From Rhizopus arrhizus (lineage: Eukaryota; Mucoromycota; Mucoromycetes; Mucorales; Rhizopodaceae): a stretch of 64,000 bases of DNA. Each line of letters starts with the position of its first letter. Position 1 is the stretch's first letter. A program made the position numbers and the translations under genes. This document shows positions 10,771-22,302 of the stretch, in pieces. The notes below the pieces were generated by a model. It had not been told where the DNA came from and did no database searches. It saw only the letters and a list, made by a program, of their open reading frames with translations. The stretch spans positions 558,001-622,000 of the forward strand of contig JAKZZE010000023.1 of the NCBI GenBank assembly GCA_024220505.1, in the 5' to 3' direction.

Positions 10771-11931
10771 CTATTTATTAGCCAAACTGTTTAGAATGTT
10801 TTGAGTGATGGAACGGTAATGTTGAGCGAATGGACTGTTGGGTTGAGAAACAACAATGGGTTTTCCAGCATCGGACAGTTGACAGATATCAGCATGAAGA
10901 GGAAGTTGGCCCAAGATGGGTAAATCCATGTCTTGTGCCATACGAAGTGCTCCATCATGGCCAAAGATATGGGATTCATGTTGACAGTTGGGACAAATGA
11001 AGAGTGACATGTTTTGAACGAGTCCCAAGACCTATAGAAATGTGTTTGTGTGTGCATGTATTTGTTATCTATCATTCAACTTACGGGAACATTGACTTTT
11101 TTAAACATATTTGTACCTTTGACTGCGTCAATCAATGCAATATCTTGAGGTGTAGAGATAATTACAGCACCTATACACATAATGTAAAAAAAATGTCTCT
11201 TTTCCTATAATCTATCCATTACCATCCACAACGACTTGTTGACTAATGGTGAGTTGAACATCCCCAGTACCAGGTGGCATATCAATCACTAATAAATCCA
11301 ATTGTCCCCACTCCACTTGATGTAATAACTGTTGTAATGCTTTCATCACCATCAGCCCTCTCCATACAACAGGAGCTTCTTGATCCACCAAGAATCCCAT
11401 CGACATACACTTCACACCATAATTGATTAACGGTATCAATCGATCACCTAATCTACAGGTCAGTTACTCATCCACTCACAGCCTGTTGTGCACCGTCTAC
11501 CTTTCTCGGTTAAATCAGGTTCCCCTTTTAAATTCATCAATTTCGGTATGGACGGTCCAAAGATATCTGCGTCCAAAATACCTACCTTCTTTTTCATGCC
11601 TGCTGCTGCCATAGCAATATTCACTAAAATAGTGTTATTACTGTGTGCTGTCATAAATGTTTTGCTTACCTGCTGTGGTCGATTTACCAACACCTCCTTT
11701 CCCTGAAGCAACGGCAATCACATTCTTGACACCGGCAATTGGCATTTTTTTGGGTAAACCTCTTTGTGCTCTTGGTATCGTAGGCGGTGCTTTATGTCCT
11801 GGTAGACCCTAATAAAAAAAAAACAATCTCAAAAAAAAAGCTGTCAATGTGTGCTTCTTGATCTTTACCAGTGGGTTTTCATGAAATAAAGGTTTTAATG
11901 TTGAAAAAGCTCTTTTAGAAATTTGCAACAT
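10771..11931 (-). CDS. IND1: Mitochondrial Fe-S scaffold ATPase Ind1/NUBPL
   Basis: Ind1/NUBPL is a Mrp/Nbp35-type P-loop ATPase that delivers iron-sulfur clusters to respiratory complex I. The protein starts [16 protein letters not shown], a basic amphipathic mitochondrial presequence. Then come the deviant Walker [53 protein letters not shown] and the cluster-binding CPNC. Several short introns interrupt it. The exon carrying GVGKST is split by an intron directly after the Walker A motif. The presence of Ind1 fits an organism that retains complex I, unlike budding yeast. The start is the ATG at 11931, which precedes the only plausible presequence. The stop is at 10771. Confidence 0.93.
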
Positions 11932-11999
11932 TTTAGAGAGAGAGAGAAGGAGAAAAAAAAAAAAAAAAGATGCAATGCTCTGTATTTAAAATATTTATT

Positions 12000-14900
12000 T
12001 TATGTGGCCCATTCAGCAACATAGGAAAAGTTTTGAAATTCTTGCTGCTCAATACGATTCAAGGTGGCATCAATTGGTGTCAAGGCAGGTATTTCATTTG
12101 TAAATTCTTCATCAAAGTTAGATGTGTCTAAACGACCTGTCACAGAGGGATAAAAGGGAGGAGGGATACGTTTGGCCAACATGTCTTCCCACACCACACC
12201 ACGGAAGAAGGGATGTTGCCTGATAGGCACAGCATCATCCGGTCCACCACCTAATCTTCTATTGGGATCACGTTGCAAGAGCTGTTGACAGATAGAAATT
12301 GAGTCACTGGACATATTGATAGGGTACAAGATATCATCCTCCAAGATGGCATCAAAGATTTCATCTTCGTCTTCACCACGAAAGGGTGATTGACCCAGCA
12401 ACATTTCATAAATAAGTACACCATAAGCCCACCAGTCGACAGCACGTCCGTAGTTTTGTTCCTTGAGAATCTCGGGTGCCATGAATTCGGGTGTACCACA
12501 GAATGTGCCCGTAGTGCGACCGTAACCCATGTTTTCTTTACAAAGACCATAATCAGCCATCTTGATATGGCCATCCAAACCCAACATGATATTATCCAGC
12601 TTTAAATCACGATAAATGATGCCTTGGCTGTGAAAGTATTCTAGAGCCAGCAGAACTTCACACGCGTAGAATTTAGCTCTTCTTTCAGAGAACTGACCTC
12701 GTTGAATATGCCACATCAAGTCACCACCATTTACATATTCCATCACAAAGTAAACACGACTCTCGGTTTGGAAAGTAGAGTGAAGGTTGATCAAGAATGG
12801 ATGGCGTGCACGGTTGGCAGCTTGGAATACACGTCTTTCAGATCGAACACTTTTGAACAGAATGAGCATTTCTTCTTTTGTGAACCTGCACGTTTTTTAC
12901 CTTTCGATTTCATCATTGTCAATAATAAATCTCTTTTTCAGCATTTTGATAGCATACAGTTGTTTATCGTGCTTTTCTTCTGCCAACATGACTTTGCCAA
13001 AGTTACCTTTACCAAGCACAGCCAGGAAACTAAAGTTTTCTAAAGCAACTTTACGGCTCTTTTGTGGTTGCATAGGTTGTCCCTACAAAAAAAAAAAAAA
13101 AAATTAAAGAGAAATAACACGATTGATTTATTTTCTATTACTTGAGGCACTATTTGTTGTTGTTGGTAAGGGCTCACAGGAGGACGCATCATTTGTTGCT
13201 GTTGTTGAGGACTGTAAACCATTTGGGGTCTCATTTGTTGTTGCTGAGGAGGATAGTATTGTTGTTGGTATCTAGGATCAACAGGAGGAGGCTGTCCATA
13301 AGGGCTTTGAACATGAGGAGATTGTCCATAGGGGCTTTGGACATGTGAAGGAAGAAGAGGTGGGCCCTGCTGTTGAGGTGGATACATTCTTCCTGGTTGA
13401 GGGATACCCGCAGGTGGATGATGAGGTGAATAATGGGGTTGCTGAAGAGGATAAGGCTGCTGTTGCTGAAGAGGATAAGGCTGTGGATGTTGAGGGGGAT
13501 AAGGCTGTGGTTGCTGCTGCTGTTGAGGTGGATAAGGTGGTTGTGGTTTAGCATTATTATACATGGTAGGTGGTGTTTGAGGAACAACCACAGGGCTCTT
13601 TGGTGGAGGAGGTGGAGGAGGCTCAATGATGGTCAATTGATTAAGTTGACTTCCGAGAGTTTCCTCTGCTTCCTTTTCTTCCTTCTTTTCCTTTTCTTCT
13701 ATCTTTGGTTTGCTTTCTGGTGCCTTTTGTCGTTTAGCAGCCGCCTTGATCTCTGCAAGCATTTGATTTGCCATTTCCATACTTAGACCGCAGAAATCAG
13801 GTACACGTCGTTCGCAACGTGTATGTGCTGTGATATCACATTCAGAACATTTTTTGGCGCCACGAGAACCCAAGGGCAACATGTATCCACAGTGACAGCA
13901 CCAATTGGCGCCAATATTTGTGATGGGTTCAAATCGATGAGGAATTTTGTGATTGAGTTTGTCTTCATCCGAAACTGTCTCTGTCGAATTTGCCATACAT
14001 TTAGTAACCACTTTACTCGAACATTTCTTGTGACAAGTGTATTCACAATCCTCACACTGATAGCCGCTGTTGACAAAGAATTCTTGACATAAGGCACACT
14101 TCATGACATTGTAAAATCTGGTTTCTAAAAATTGGTGACCGTTGACTTCTACAACTTCTTCACGACGTTGACGTACAGCACCCGCACGACCCAGCTTATC
14201 CATCGGACGACGATTACCGTCTGCACGTACAAAGTTTAAGCGAAAAGCAATTTTACCGACAGGTTCAACATCAAACCATGCCTCGATACCATTTTCATAA
14301 GCATCTGCTCCAGCATTATTGACTATTGGTGCAGGCCCAACCGCAGTGTTACTTTCCCCTTCATTTTCTTTATTTTGCAACTGCTGCTGTTGAGCCAGCA
14401 TCCACTGAGGAACCTTTCTCTTTCTGAGTCCTTCGGTAATATCCGTAATCTTTAACCAAAGAATACCGATGGGTAATGATTTCTCTGGTGACTGATCATA
14501 AATACCAATTTCAATTTCTGATGCCTTATTGACATGTGTTTCACAAAGCTCATTCCACTTGTCATTTCGTGCAGGCCTTGATCTGAACACGATTTGATTA
14601 TCAATCTTGACCAAGATGATTGTCGCTGGAGTACGTATCAATCGAGTAGGAGCATGCGCTAGCTCACATGCTTCCAAAATTTCCAATTGAAGTTTACCCG
14701 TCACTGGTCTTCTAAATCCAGGAGGTAAACGGGCTGAAGGTGGTGTTTCTAATTCTATTGCCTGGATGAGAACACATTCATAAAGACCCATTCGTTTGTT
14801 TTACCATAGTCGTCTTCATCACCACCTTCACCAATATACAAACTCTTGTATTTTCTTAAGGCGGAATTCAATAAACTCAACTTTTCCATACTTTCATACA

Positions 14901-15471
14901 TTTTATCTTGAATGTCTGTACGATTGCGTCTATCTACACTTTTTTCCAATACTTCTGCCATTCCTTTAATACCTTTCAACACTGTTTTTTCAACATCAAG
15001 TTTATATTCTAATTCATGTAACTTGAGTGATACTTTTGGTTTATTGTAAGGTGTTTCCGACATTAAAAGATCTATTCCAAACTACGTTAGTCTTTTTTCT
15101 CTCTCCTTATCATCCCTCCTCTCCAAGCACTTGCCAAGATTAGAATATTTTGTTTTGATGGGTGTTACTGCTGTCGATGGATGTGCCATTGAACTTGTTC
15201 TTGGTGGTTGCAAATTAGGTGTTAGTTGAGGAGATAATTCTTTTTTTGATTCGATTCGAGCGAGCTCTTCTGTGAAGTAATCAATGTATTTTTGATATTC
15301 TTTTATTTGAGTTTCACAATCTGAAATCACATTCTTGTCTTTGAGTAAAGGACGCATTTGTATAAATTTGTCTCGCATGATGCGATTATGTTCAATCTTG
15401 GCCTTCAACTCATTTATCTTAAAGCGTTGTTAGGTTCTTTTGTTTTAATCTCTATATTTTTTTACCGCCAT
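12000..15471 (-). CDS. PKC1: Protein kinase C, Pkc1 type
   Basis: Fungal Pkc1 is a Rho1 effector that activates the cell-wall-integrity MAP kinase path. The deduced protein (about 1,080 residues) has the full fungal layout: two HR1 Rho-binding coils, a C2-like domain ([13 protein letters not shown]), two C1 zinc fingers (H-x12-C-x2-C pattern starting [18 protein letters not shown] and [17 protein letters not shown]), a Gln/Pro-rich linker and a C-terminal AGC kinase. Kinase motifs are [30 protein letters not shown], a turn motif LTPID and a hydrophobic motif FQNFSYV. DYG in place of DFG is normal in fungal Pkc1. The first coding exon holds only MA before a GTAAAA donor. One intron between the HR1 repeats (15072-15134) must use a GC donor to keep frame. 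Confidence 0.95.
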
Positions 15472-15698
15472 TTTTCGTGTTTGTGTATGTATATGTGAAG
15501 AAAAGGGGAAATGAGATGAAAAAAAAAGAAGTATTTGTGAGTGAGAGATGAAAGAAAGAAAAAAAAAAAAAAAAAAAAAAGAAAAAGAAAAAGAAAAACG
15601 TGTGTAATTTTATTGTGGCACTAAACTTCTCCTTTCTTAGCGTGCCACTGATTATGCTTGGCAGTAAAATAATGCTTAGCAGCTGTTAATTAAAATGC

Positions 15699-16376
15699 TT
15701 ATTGAGACAAAGAGTGCACTTGTTCTTTTGAAAAAATAATGGATCGAACACCTTGAAAGACTTGTAATAAAATTGGATCTAGTTTTGGTAATAAATTCTA
15801 CAAAGTATATAAGCACTCACTCAAAGCATCCTATAAGATTACCTCAAAAACGACAATGAGTTTATCTTCGTTTTTAACAATGATTGCAATATAAGATTTA
15901 ATTTGCCAAAAACTTATTCCTTCAAGGATAATAATGTCTTCGATCTTTAGCCTATCAATGAATCGAGTATCTGATGAAGTATCCCAATAGACCGTTTTGA
16001 CTTGTATTCCAACGTCTCTTATAGCTAATATACTTTCTAGTATTTTTATTAATAATGCATTGTATATTTTTTAATAGACACCTCTTCTCACTTGTCTCCT
16101 TTTTATTAAAAACCAACCAACAATAAGTATGATCAAAAGTCTATATTGTGCTAGCTATTTATATCATCAGTATTCTTTTTATCTCTTTATGAGCAACTTT
16201 ACCCATAAAAGATAACACAGTGAAATAAATCCAAACAGATCTATTAAATTAAATATTCGGGCTGACGAACGAACTGTATATTCACGTGCTTGTCCTCCAG
16301 GTAAGATACTGTAACTCAAAGAAGCATGTCCATCACTTTCTACATTTTTCTTTCTCCATCTTGCTTTGGATTCCAT
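15699..16376 (-). CDS. PIGH: GPI-GlcNAc transferase subunit PIG-H (Gpi15)
   Basis: PIG-H is part of the ER complex that adds GlcNAc to phosphatidylinositol, the first step of GPI-anchor synthesis. Four exons (16203-16376, 16082-16154, 15843-16036, 15699-15797) join in frame to 179 residues. The N-terminal part carries SYSILPGGQAREYTV, followed by two hydrophobic segments (about residues 45-56 and 62-76) forming the membrane hairpin. The conserved PIG-H domain follows: ESILAIRDVGIQVKTVYW, IDRLKIEDIIILEGISFWQI, IVKNEDKLIVVFE and LLPKLDPILLQVFQGVRSI. Family members share this 'E-S-L-L-x-I-R-G-V-G-x-Q' start. The four exons are short and spread out, so the gene is easy to overlook. A run of 47 A residues on the plus strand (sense T) sits right before the start codon. 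Confidence 0.9.
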
Positions 16377-16378
16377 TT

Positions 16379-16380
<2 letters not shown>

Positions 16381-16427
<47 letters not shown>
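16381..16427. repeat. Homopolymer A(47) next to the PIG-H start
   Basis: A pure run of about 47 A on the plus strand lies four bases upstream of the PIG-H ATG. In the sense direction it is a T-run in the 5' leader or core promoter. Its exact length is likely to vary and to be error-prone in sequencing. Confidence 0.9.
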
Positions 16428-16429
<2 letters not shown>

Positions 16430-19285
16430 CTTTTGAGCGAATTCATCCACAGTCTATGTTACACAAAATGTTTTTTTTTTCTTATTTTCATAAACTGGCT
16501 TTGGCTCAGTCTCTTTGTGAGCAGTTAAGTGAAGGTAGAATTAAATGATGGCATTATTCTCATTTTATATGGTCTAAATAGTAATAAGGATTCCCTTTCA
16601 ATCTATTGACATTTAAAAAATTCATTCAAAGGAAATTGTTGGAGGGTCTAACCAAGCTGTTATTAAATAGCTATTGTCCCAATTAAAACTTTAATAAATT
16701 TGACCGTCAAACTGATATTCCAGAAGATTGAAAATAGAATCTATCCCAAAAAGAAGCAAACTAAAAGTGCAATCTTATTGTTTGAAGCAGTGGATAATCT
16801 AATTCTTCTTTTGAAGAGAAGCTGCTTTATAAAGTCTTTAAATGATAATATACAGAATAGGATAAAGATGTACGGACAAACGAATAAGTAAATGAATGCA
16901 GAATCAACCAAGCCTATGAAAAGCTAGAAGCTTCTATAATGATCCTTCACCAGCCCCTCAATAAATGTCATATCAGTGACGGGGACCTGCCCCGTTTCTG
17001 TTCTTGATTTGGTTGCCTTTGTTACAGCTTCCACATGATCAGCTCCTTCTAAATTGGCACTTTAAGCATTAAGGATGTCACCCTATTCCAAATACTGTTT
17101 TATTGACCTTTTGTATCCTTGATCTCGAAGAGATTTTTTAGCCTCACTTTACTTTATGTTAAACTGGTCGGGGAAGAACAGAGGTGATAAACACGCCTGC
17201 GCTCAAATGAACCTATAAGAGAAAGTGATTGTTTGTATGCATATTTATTTGTATCAATCGTTAACGAAATGAAAGAACCAGGTATGTTTGACTTGTGGCC
17301 GTATTTCACGTCTAATGGTTGCAATGCGATATATCACGAAAAGAATACATGGTCAGATGGCAACAGAGGGGATATCGTATAAGAAGAGATGTTCCTATTC
17401 AAATCGAATGGAGCAAACACGATCTTTCATTCTATCGATCAGGGAGTACAAACAAGGATGAGCTGAGCATGTACAATCTCCAAAATGCTTTCGTCAGTTT
17501 CAGCAAGGTCTTTAAAGTTTTCAAACTGTTTTTGGTGGTTTTGTGTATTTTCTGGACTTGAACGCGTTGGAGAGAAATGAAAGACGGCGAACACTTGCTG
17601 CACAAGAGAAATACTGTCATGATGTAAACACGTGAGAAAGTAACATTGAAGCAGATGACCAGAAAGAAAGGGATAAGTCATTCCTTCCTTCTTTCTTTTT
17701 ACTATGGATTTGAAAGGATATAGATGCCTTCAGCTTGTTTTCACCCATAGTATCTTTTGTAAGGGTGGCGAAACGGATCAGGCCGTGGCAAAATAGATTA
17801 GTGTCGCAAATGGGTTGAGGCACTTTGACCTCACCCAATCTGAGGCTGGACCCCAAATGTTATTAAGATGGCTGATGAAAGTGTCTGGTCTCTTGTCTTT
17901 GGTATATTTTGAGAATGTTGATAAAACAAGTAGAGTGTTTTTCCTGGTATATGTCATTTTGTGGTATAGGGTGACTGAATTGATGTCAACAGTGTATGGA
18001 GGACAGAGGATATAGCGTTGACTTTGGAACAAAACTTTGTCAGGAAGCCGATCAATACATGATGAAATTCATGATATATTTTTCATGTGAAATAAATTGG
18101 TATGCTTCGTATGGATTGGTATCATATCATCTTCATTACTCTTTTAATATGTAAAAACATCAAATTTGAGGCTGTATTTCTTGAAGAACACGTTACTGTG
18201 CTCATTTAGTATATCAGTGTGCTGCCTTTATTCCTGTATTGACTTTGGACTTCATTTGAGTTAAGTAGACAGATAGCATGTTTCATACTGCGACAGTAAA
18301 CACGTATCAGACTCTGAGCACAGATTATTTTAGGTAGATGGCTGGCTGAACGGATCGCGATAGCAAATGAATTAGCGTTGATGGCATGTTGCTTTAGACA
18401 GACTTGGGTATATTCGATAAAGCATTAGAATGTCCAAGTACGTTTCTATTGATGATGTAGTCAAACAGTGGGGCCAAAGGTTATCTTTAAAACTCTTAAT
18501 AATGATAGCAGCTTCATGTCGAATATTGTATCACACTCTAACTGAAGGGGGGAGCGTAACCTTGAGTGTACATTTTAAGGCATAGGATGTATATCCTATT
18601 TGATTTTGAAGGAGTTCACCATCTCCTCAAATTCTTTTAAGCTGGCTTTATTTAGATCTGCGCAAATAGACAATTGAAGAAAGTACACTCCATTTATAGC
18701 TCATCCAGTCGCTTTATGTTGAGGCTTGTGACAAGAAGATGATGGGGGGTTTTTTTTAACAAAAACAGGGAGCTACAAGTCTAATGGTAAGAATACCAAT
18801 GCTTAGTATCACAGTCATTGCTTTACTGTTTCTTTTCAACTTTGTCTCTACTGACAACATTGACTATACTTCTGCTACTGACTATTGTGATGATGTTGAA
18901 CGTTACAGTGAGCTCACAACAGTATAGCTTGTATATCCCCTCAAGTTTGGATTTAATCCTAGTTCTATTGACTTGTGGTAAGCTTATACAGCTGCTTTTG
19001 TTTTCCACCGAAATTTTTGTTTCTTTTGTATCAACCTTGATTGCTTTCAATTAGAGCTCTTCCAGACCCATCATTTTCTCTGCTGATGATCGTATCTGGC
19101 TCATTTTCCTGTCATAAAAGTGCCAGTGTTATCTTTAAAATCTCTCTTGATTCCCTTGTCTACAAATAAAGTGATTAGACCTGTAATGATTGTTTTGATG
19201 ACGATGACAAAGGATTTGCTTGTAGTGATATATTCAAGATGTTTATTGGATTTTTATAATTCACTGCGTACATTTAGATTTTATT
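16428..19285. other. Gene-poor region with tRNA-like fragments
   Basis: Nearly 2.9 kb with no recognisable gene on either strand. Open frames are short and show no family motifs; the longest, at 17319-17561 (plus) and 17778-18032 (minus), look incidental. Two segments, around 17764-17810 and 18345-18385, share AACGGATC, GCAAA and ATTAGYGT in the same order. Each starts with a box-A-like TGGCNNAACGG. Another tRNA-like D-arm string, AGTCTAATGGTAAGA, lies near 18778. These may be decayed tRNA-derived SINEs. Confidence 0.45.
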
Positions 19286-22175
19286 TCAAAGAAATCTAGC
19301 CAACTTTACGTCCAATAAGAAAATTTCATCAATCACTTGATATGCATTTCCTCCGTACGAATCTAGCAACACGAAGGTTACTTTATCGCAACTGATACAT
19401 TTTACACAGCAATAAGGATTTTGAGCTTTCTTTCCAAAATCCTTTTTTTTTTTTTAACTTAATTATTGTACTTACCATTTTATGAAGCAGCAAAAATTCT
19501 GAATGATATTCAGAACTCTCTTCTTGTGTATCATCAGTAATCACTTTGACAGTATTCTGAGATCTCTCACTCTTCGACATTTCCTCCAAAAAACTATTTT
19601 TATCCTCTTTTGAATCACTGTCGTCATGTTCTATAGGCACGAAATCTTCTGAGCCGGAATGAATATCAAATGGGATGGAATGACTACTATGACTGTCTTG
19701 ATAGTCCGTTGTACTTTGGTCGATGGTGCTTATAGATTGATTATCACACTGCTGTGTAGAAATGGTAGGATAAATCATGCTATGATCATCTTCTTTGAAT
19801 TCATCTTCTGTCACTTTGATGATGCAGTACAGTTCATCACCAAATCGATCGCCTTCAGGCGTAATAAAGCAGAAACGACTTGTATAATTCCCAGGTGAAT
19901 CAGGGGCCTGAAGTTCTACGCTAATACAACCTTCCTGATTGGGAGCTAGACCTGGTAAAAGAAAACCTTCTGGGAATGACATTGGATAAGGTTTAAAAAT
20001 ATTACCACCATTGAACAATAAGCGAGAATCTGTTGGCCAATGAATATTACCATTGTTTCTAACTTTCCAAGTCTAATGATCACAAGATAAGTTATTTGTA
20101 TGCATATTCATAAACTTATTCTTTGTTACTTTAATGAAATTTTTGTTTGGTAAAACACAGGTGCCATCTGGTATATTGATGTCTGCAATGAACTGAGCAG
20201 ATAGAACGCTTTTTGTTTGGGATATTGGCTGTGTGATAGTTAATGATTGTTGATCATTTTCGAATCCTTGAGAGGAAGTATTGGTTATAGAAAGATATTG
20301 ATTTGAATTGAATTGTAATTCGTTTTCTAAATCCATCACTCTTCTAGCCCTCATGTCATATTCAGCTTGAAGTCTTTCTTGAATGCCAAGAGTTGAAGGG
20401 TCAGACGAGAGTTTAGCATCTTTGGCCCTCATTGGAGCCTGAAAAGTGTTATTTATCAAAGGTATGTTATCTTGATCAAAAGGGTCTGACAATGCTTGAA
20501 GTGTCTGTAAGTTGGGTTTTTTTGTTTTACTATGACTTGGAACCCTTATTTTAAGAAACAGATGATTTTTAAAGTGTATCGCCCATGAACTTTCTTTGCA
20601 TATTTCACACAAGCTATAACTTGAACAGTATTTACACTATACAATAAAATCACATTAGCTTGATACATTTTTCTATAAAAAAAACATTTTTTTTTTTTTT
20701 TTTTTACTTTGTATTGAACTCCTTTTATTTTCATGCCACAGTGGTCGCACAAATCATCCGAATGTTGCACAACACTGACTGAGCATACAGCATCATCTGT
20801 TTCATCCACGCATTCTTTTTTCCCATCTTCAGTTTGAGCAACAAATAGGTGATCGTTTGGATGCTTTCCTTTTAAAAATTGAATACAAAAACAACAAAGC
20901 GAAAAATCTATAGAATAGCTTTAGTCGATTGATCCCTTTTCTATTATGAGAGTTTACCTGAGCAAGAAGTACAAGTATATCGAGTACCCACCAACTCAGA
21001 ATCACAATGTTTACATGCATTATGACTTTCTTTGAATTTCTCTTTGATGTAAATTAAGTTGTGGTCAGGATCATGATTCAATTGAAATCGACATGTATTG
21101 CAAAAGTCAAAGTTATCACACGTATCGCATATCCAACGTTGTCTATAGCTTGTTTCAAAAAATGGTCAAAATAACTTCTTTTCTTTTTTTACCCTTTGAT
21201 AGGAGAACAACAACCATCACAAATGATGTCAACAGTGTCATTTGAAACTTGTTTTGTGTTGGAAAGAGTAGAGTGATAAAGATGAGCTGCGGATTTAATC
21301 ACCATCTCAACATGCTGTTCTGTTGCCTTTGAATTATGCTCTTTTAGAGCAGTAATCTCCTTTTCTACGTTTGAAACAATATGCTGTGTATTGTTGTTCA
21401 AGCAAACATTGATGCTTTCTGTATGTTTATTGATCGTAGAACAGACAAAATGTGATTGTGCAGTTAAGCACTTGTTCATCTTGTGTATGTTTCCATCCAG
21501 ACAATCGTTAATCCTAGTCAGGTTTCCTTCCAAAGCATCATTCATGCAATCCATGTTTATTTTGAGGGCCGCGTCCAGCATACACCTATTGGATTCAACG
21601 ATTTCATTCATCTTTTTTATATTATGTTCTGTGATGAGATTCATTCTTGCTGTGTTTGCAGTCGCCACAGCTTCTATCCTACTCGTGTTTTTCTCTACTA
21701 GTTCATCGATAGCTTTCACATTTTTTTTCATGTTGGCATAAAGTCGGGATAGATTGGTTTCAAACTTGGACACCAAGTTCATTACTGTTTTCAAATCATC
21801 CACAGACACTTGGTCCGTTTGCTCATTTTATCATCCGGTACGATGGTGAAACACATGAGATAATCTTCCGGAAGTGTCGAAAAACGATCATATCCATAGG
21901 GTAAAACAGCAGACATTTGCCTGTCTGAACCCAAAACGACAAAATCATTTTCCTTGTCTTTATAGCCAAACTTAAATTTAAAATGATCTGGAAATCCAAA
22001 TACTTGTCGAACCTATTCAAAAAGTTAGCACTCACAATCCACCGAATTGTTATCTTTAAACAACCCTAGTCTGAAGCCGATCATACATGCTCTCACGTTG
22101 ATAATAATAATCCACATTCACCATTTGTACATACGGCTTTTTTTTATTTTTTATTTTAAACCAGTGTTCAGCCAT
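19286..22175 (-). CDS. NBR1-like selective autophagy receptor
   Basis: NBR1 proteins link cargo to the autophagosome. The order seen is an N-terminal PB1 domain (start MAEHWFKIKN, then VRQVFGFPDHFKF), a long central array of eleven-residue repeats (21360-21755), at least three ZZ-type zinc fingers (for example CDTCDNFDFCNTC, CKHCDSELVGTRYTCTSC and CDHCGMKIKGVQY), and the NBR1-specific FW domain (AQFIADINIPDGT...TWKVRNNGNIHWP, FNGGN, then CFITPEGDRFGD). An acidic linker precedes a C-terminal UBA-like segment (TFVLLDSYGGNAYQVIDEI). The PB1 part and the repeat part are out of phase at about 21826; either a one-base indel in a TTTT run or an unusually short 33-base intron would explain it. The C-terminal exon joins are less certain than the domain calls. 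Confidence 0.82.
21360..21755 (-). repeat. Twelve tandem eleven-residue repeats in the NBR1-like protein
   Basis: The coding sequence reads as twelve consecutive 11-residue units of the form N-x-x-x-[I/M/L]-[N/D]-x-x-[L/I/V]-x-x. Examples are NIKKMNEIVES, NMDCMNDALEG, NLTRINDCLDG and NIHKMNKCLTA. Asn occupies the first position in ten of twelve units, with Gln and His in the other two. An eleven-residue period is that of a hendecad, typical of straight or slightly right-handed helical bundles, so an elongated oligomer is likely. The DNA itself is not closely repetitive. Confidence 0.9.
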
Positions 22176-22302
22176 CGTTGTATTTTTTAACAAAATAAGG
22201 GGAAAAAAAGGGAGTTTATATAAAAAAAAAATTATATTCAAGTACAGAATTGTAAAGACAAAAACAAACAAACGACAGATGAGTGTGACTGCAGACGGGT
22301 GA

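Noticed and set aside
21189..22175. Two separate genes, one PB1-only and one starting at the repeat region
   Set aside because: PB1 plus ZZ plus FW in this order is the NBR1 architecture, and one base or one short intron joins the frames; the second part has no ATG in good context.
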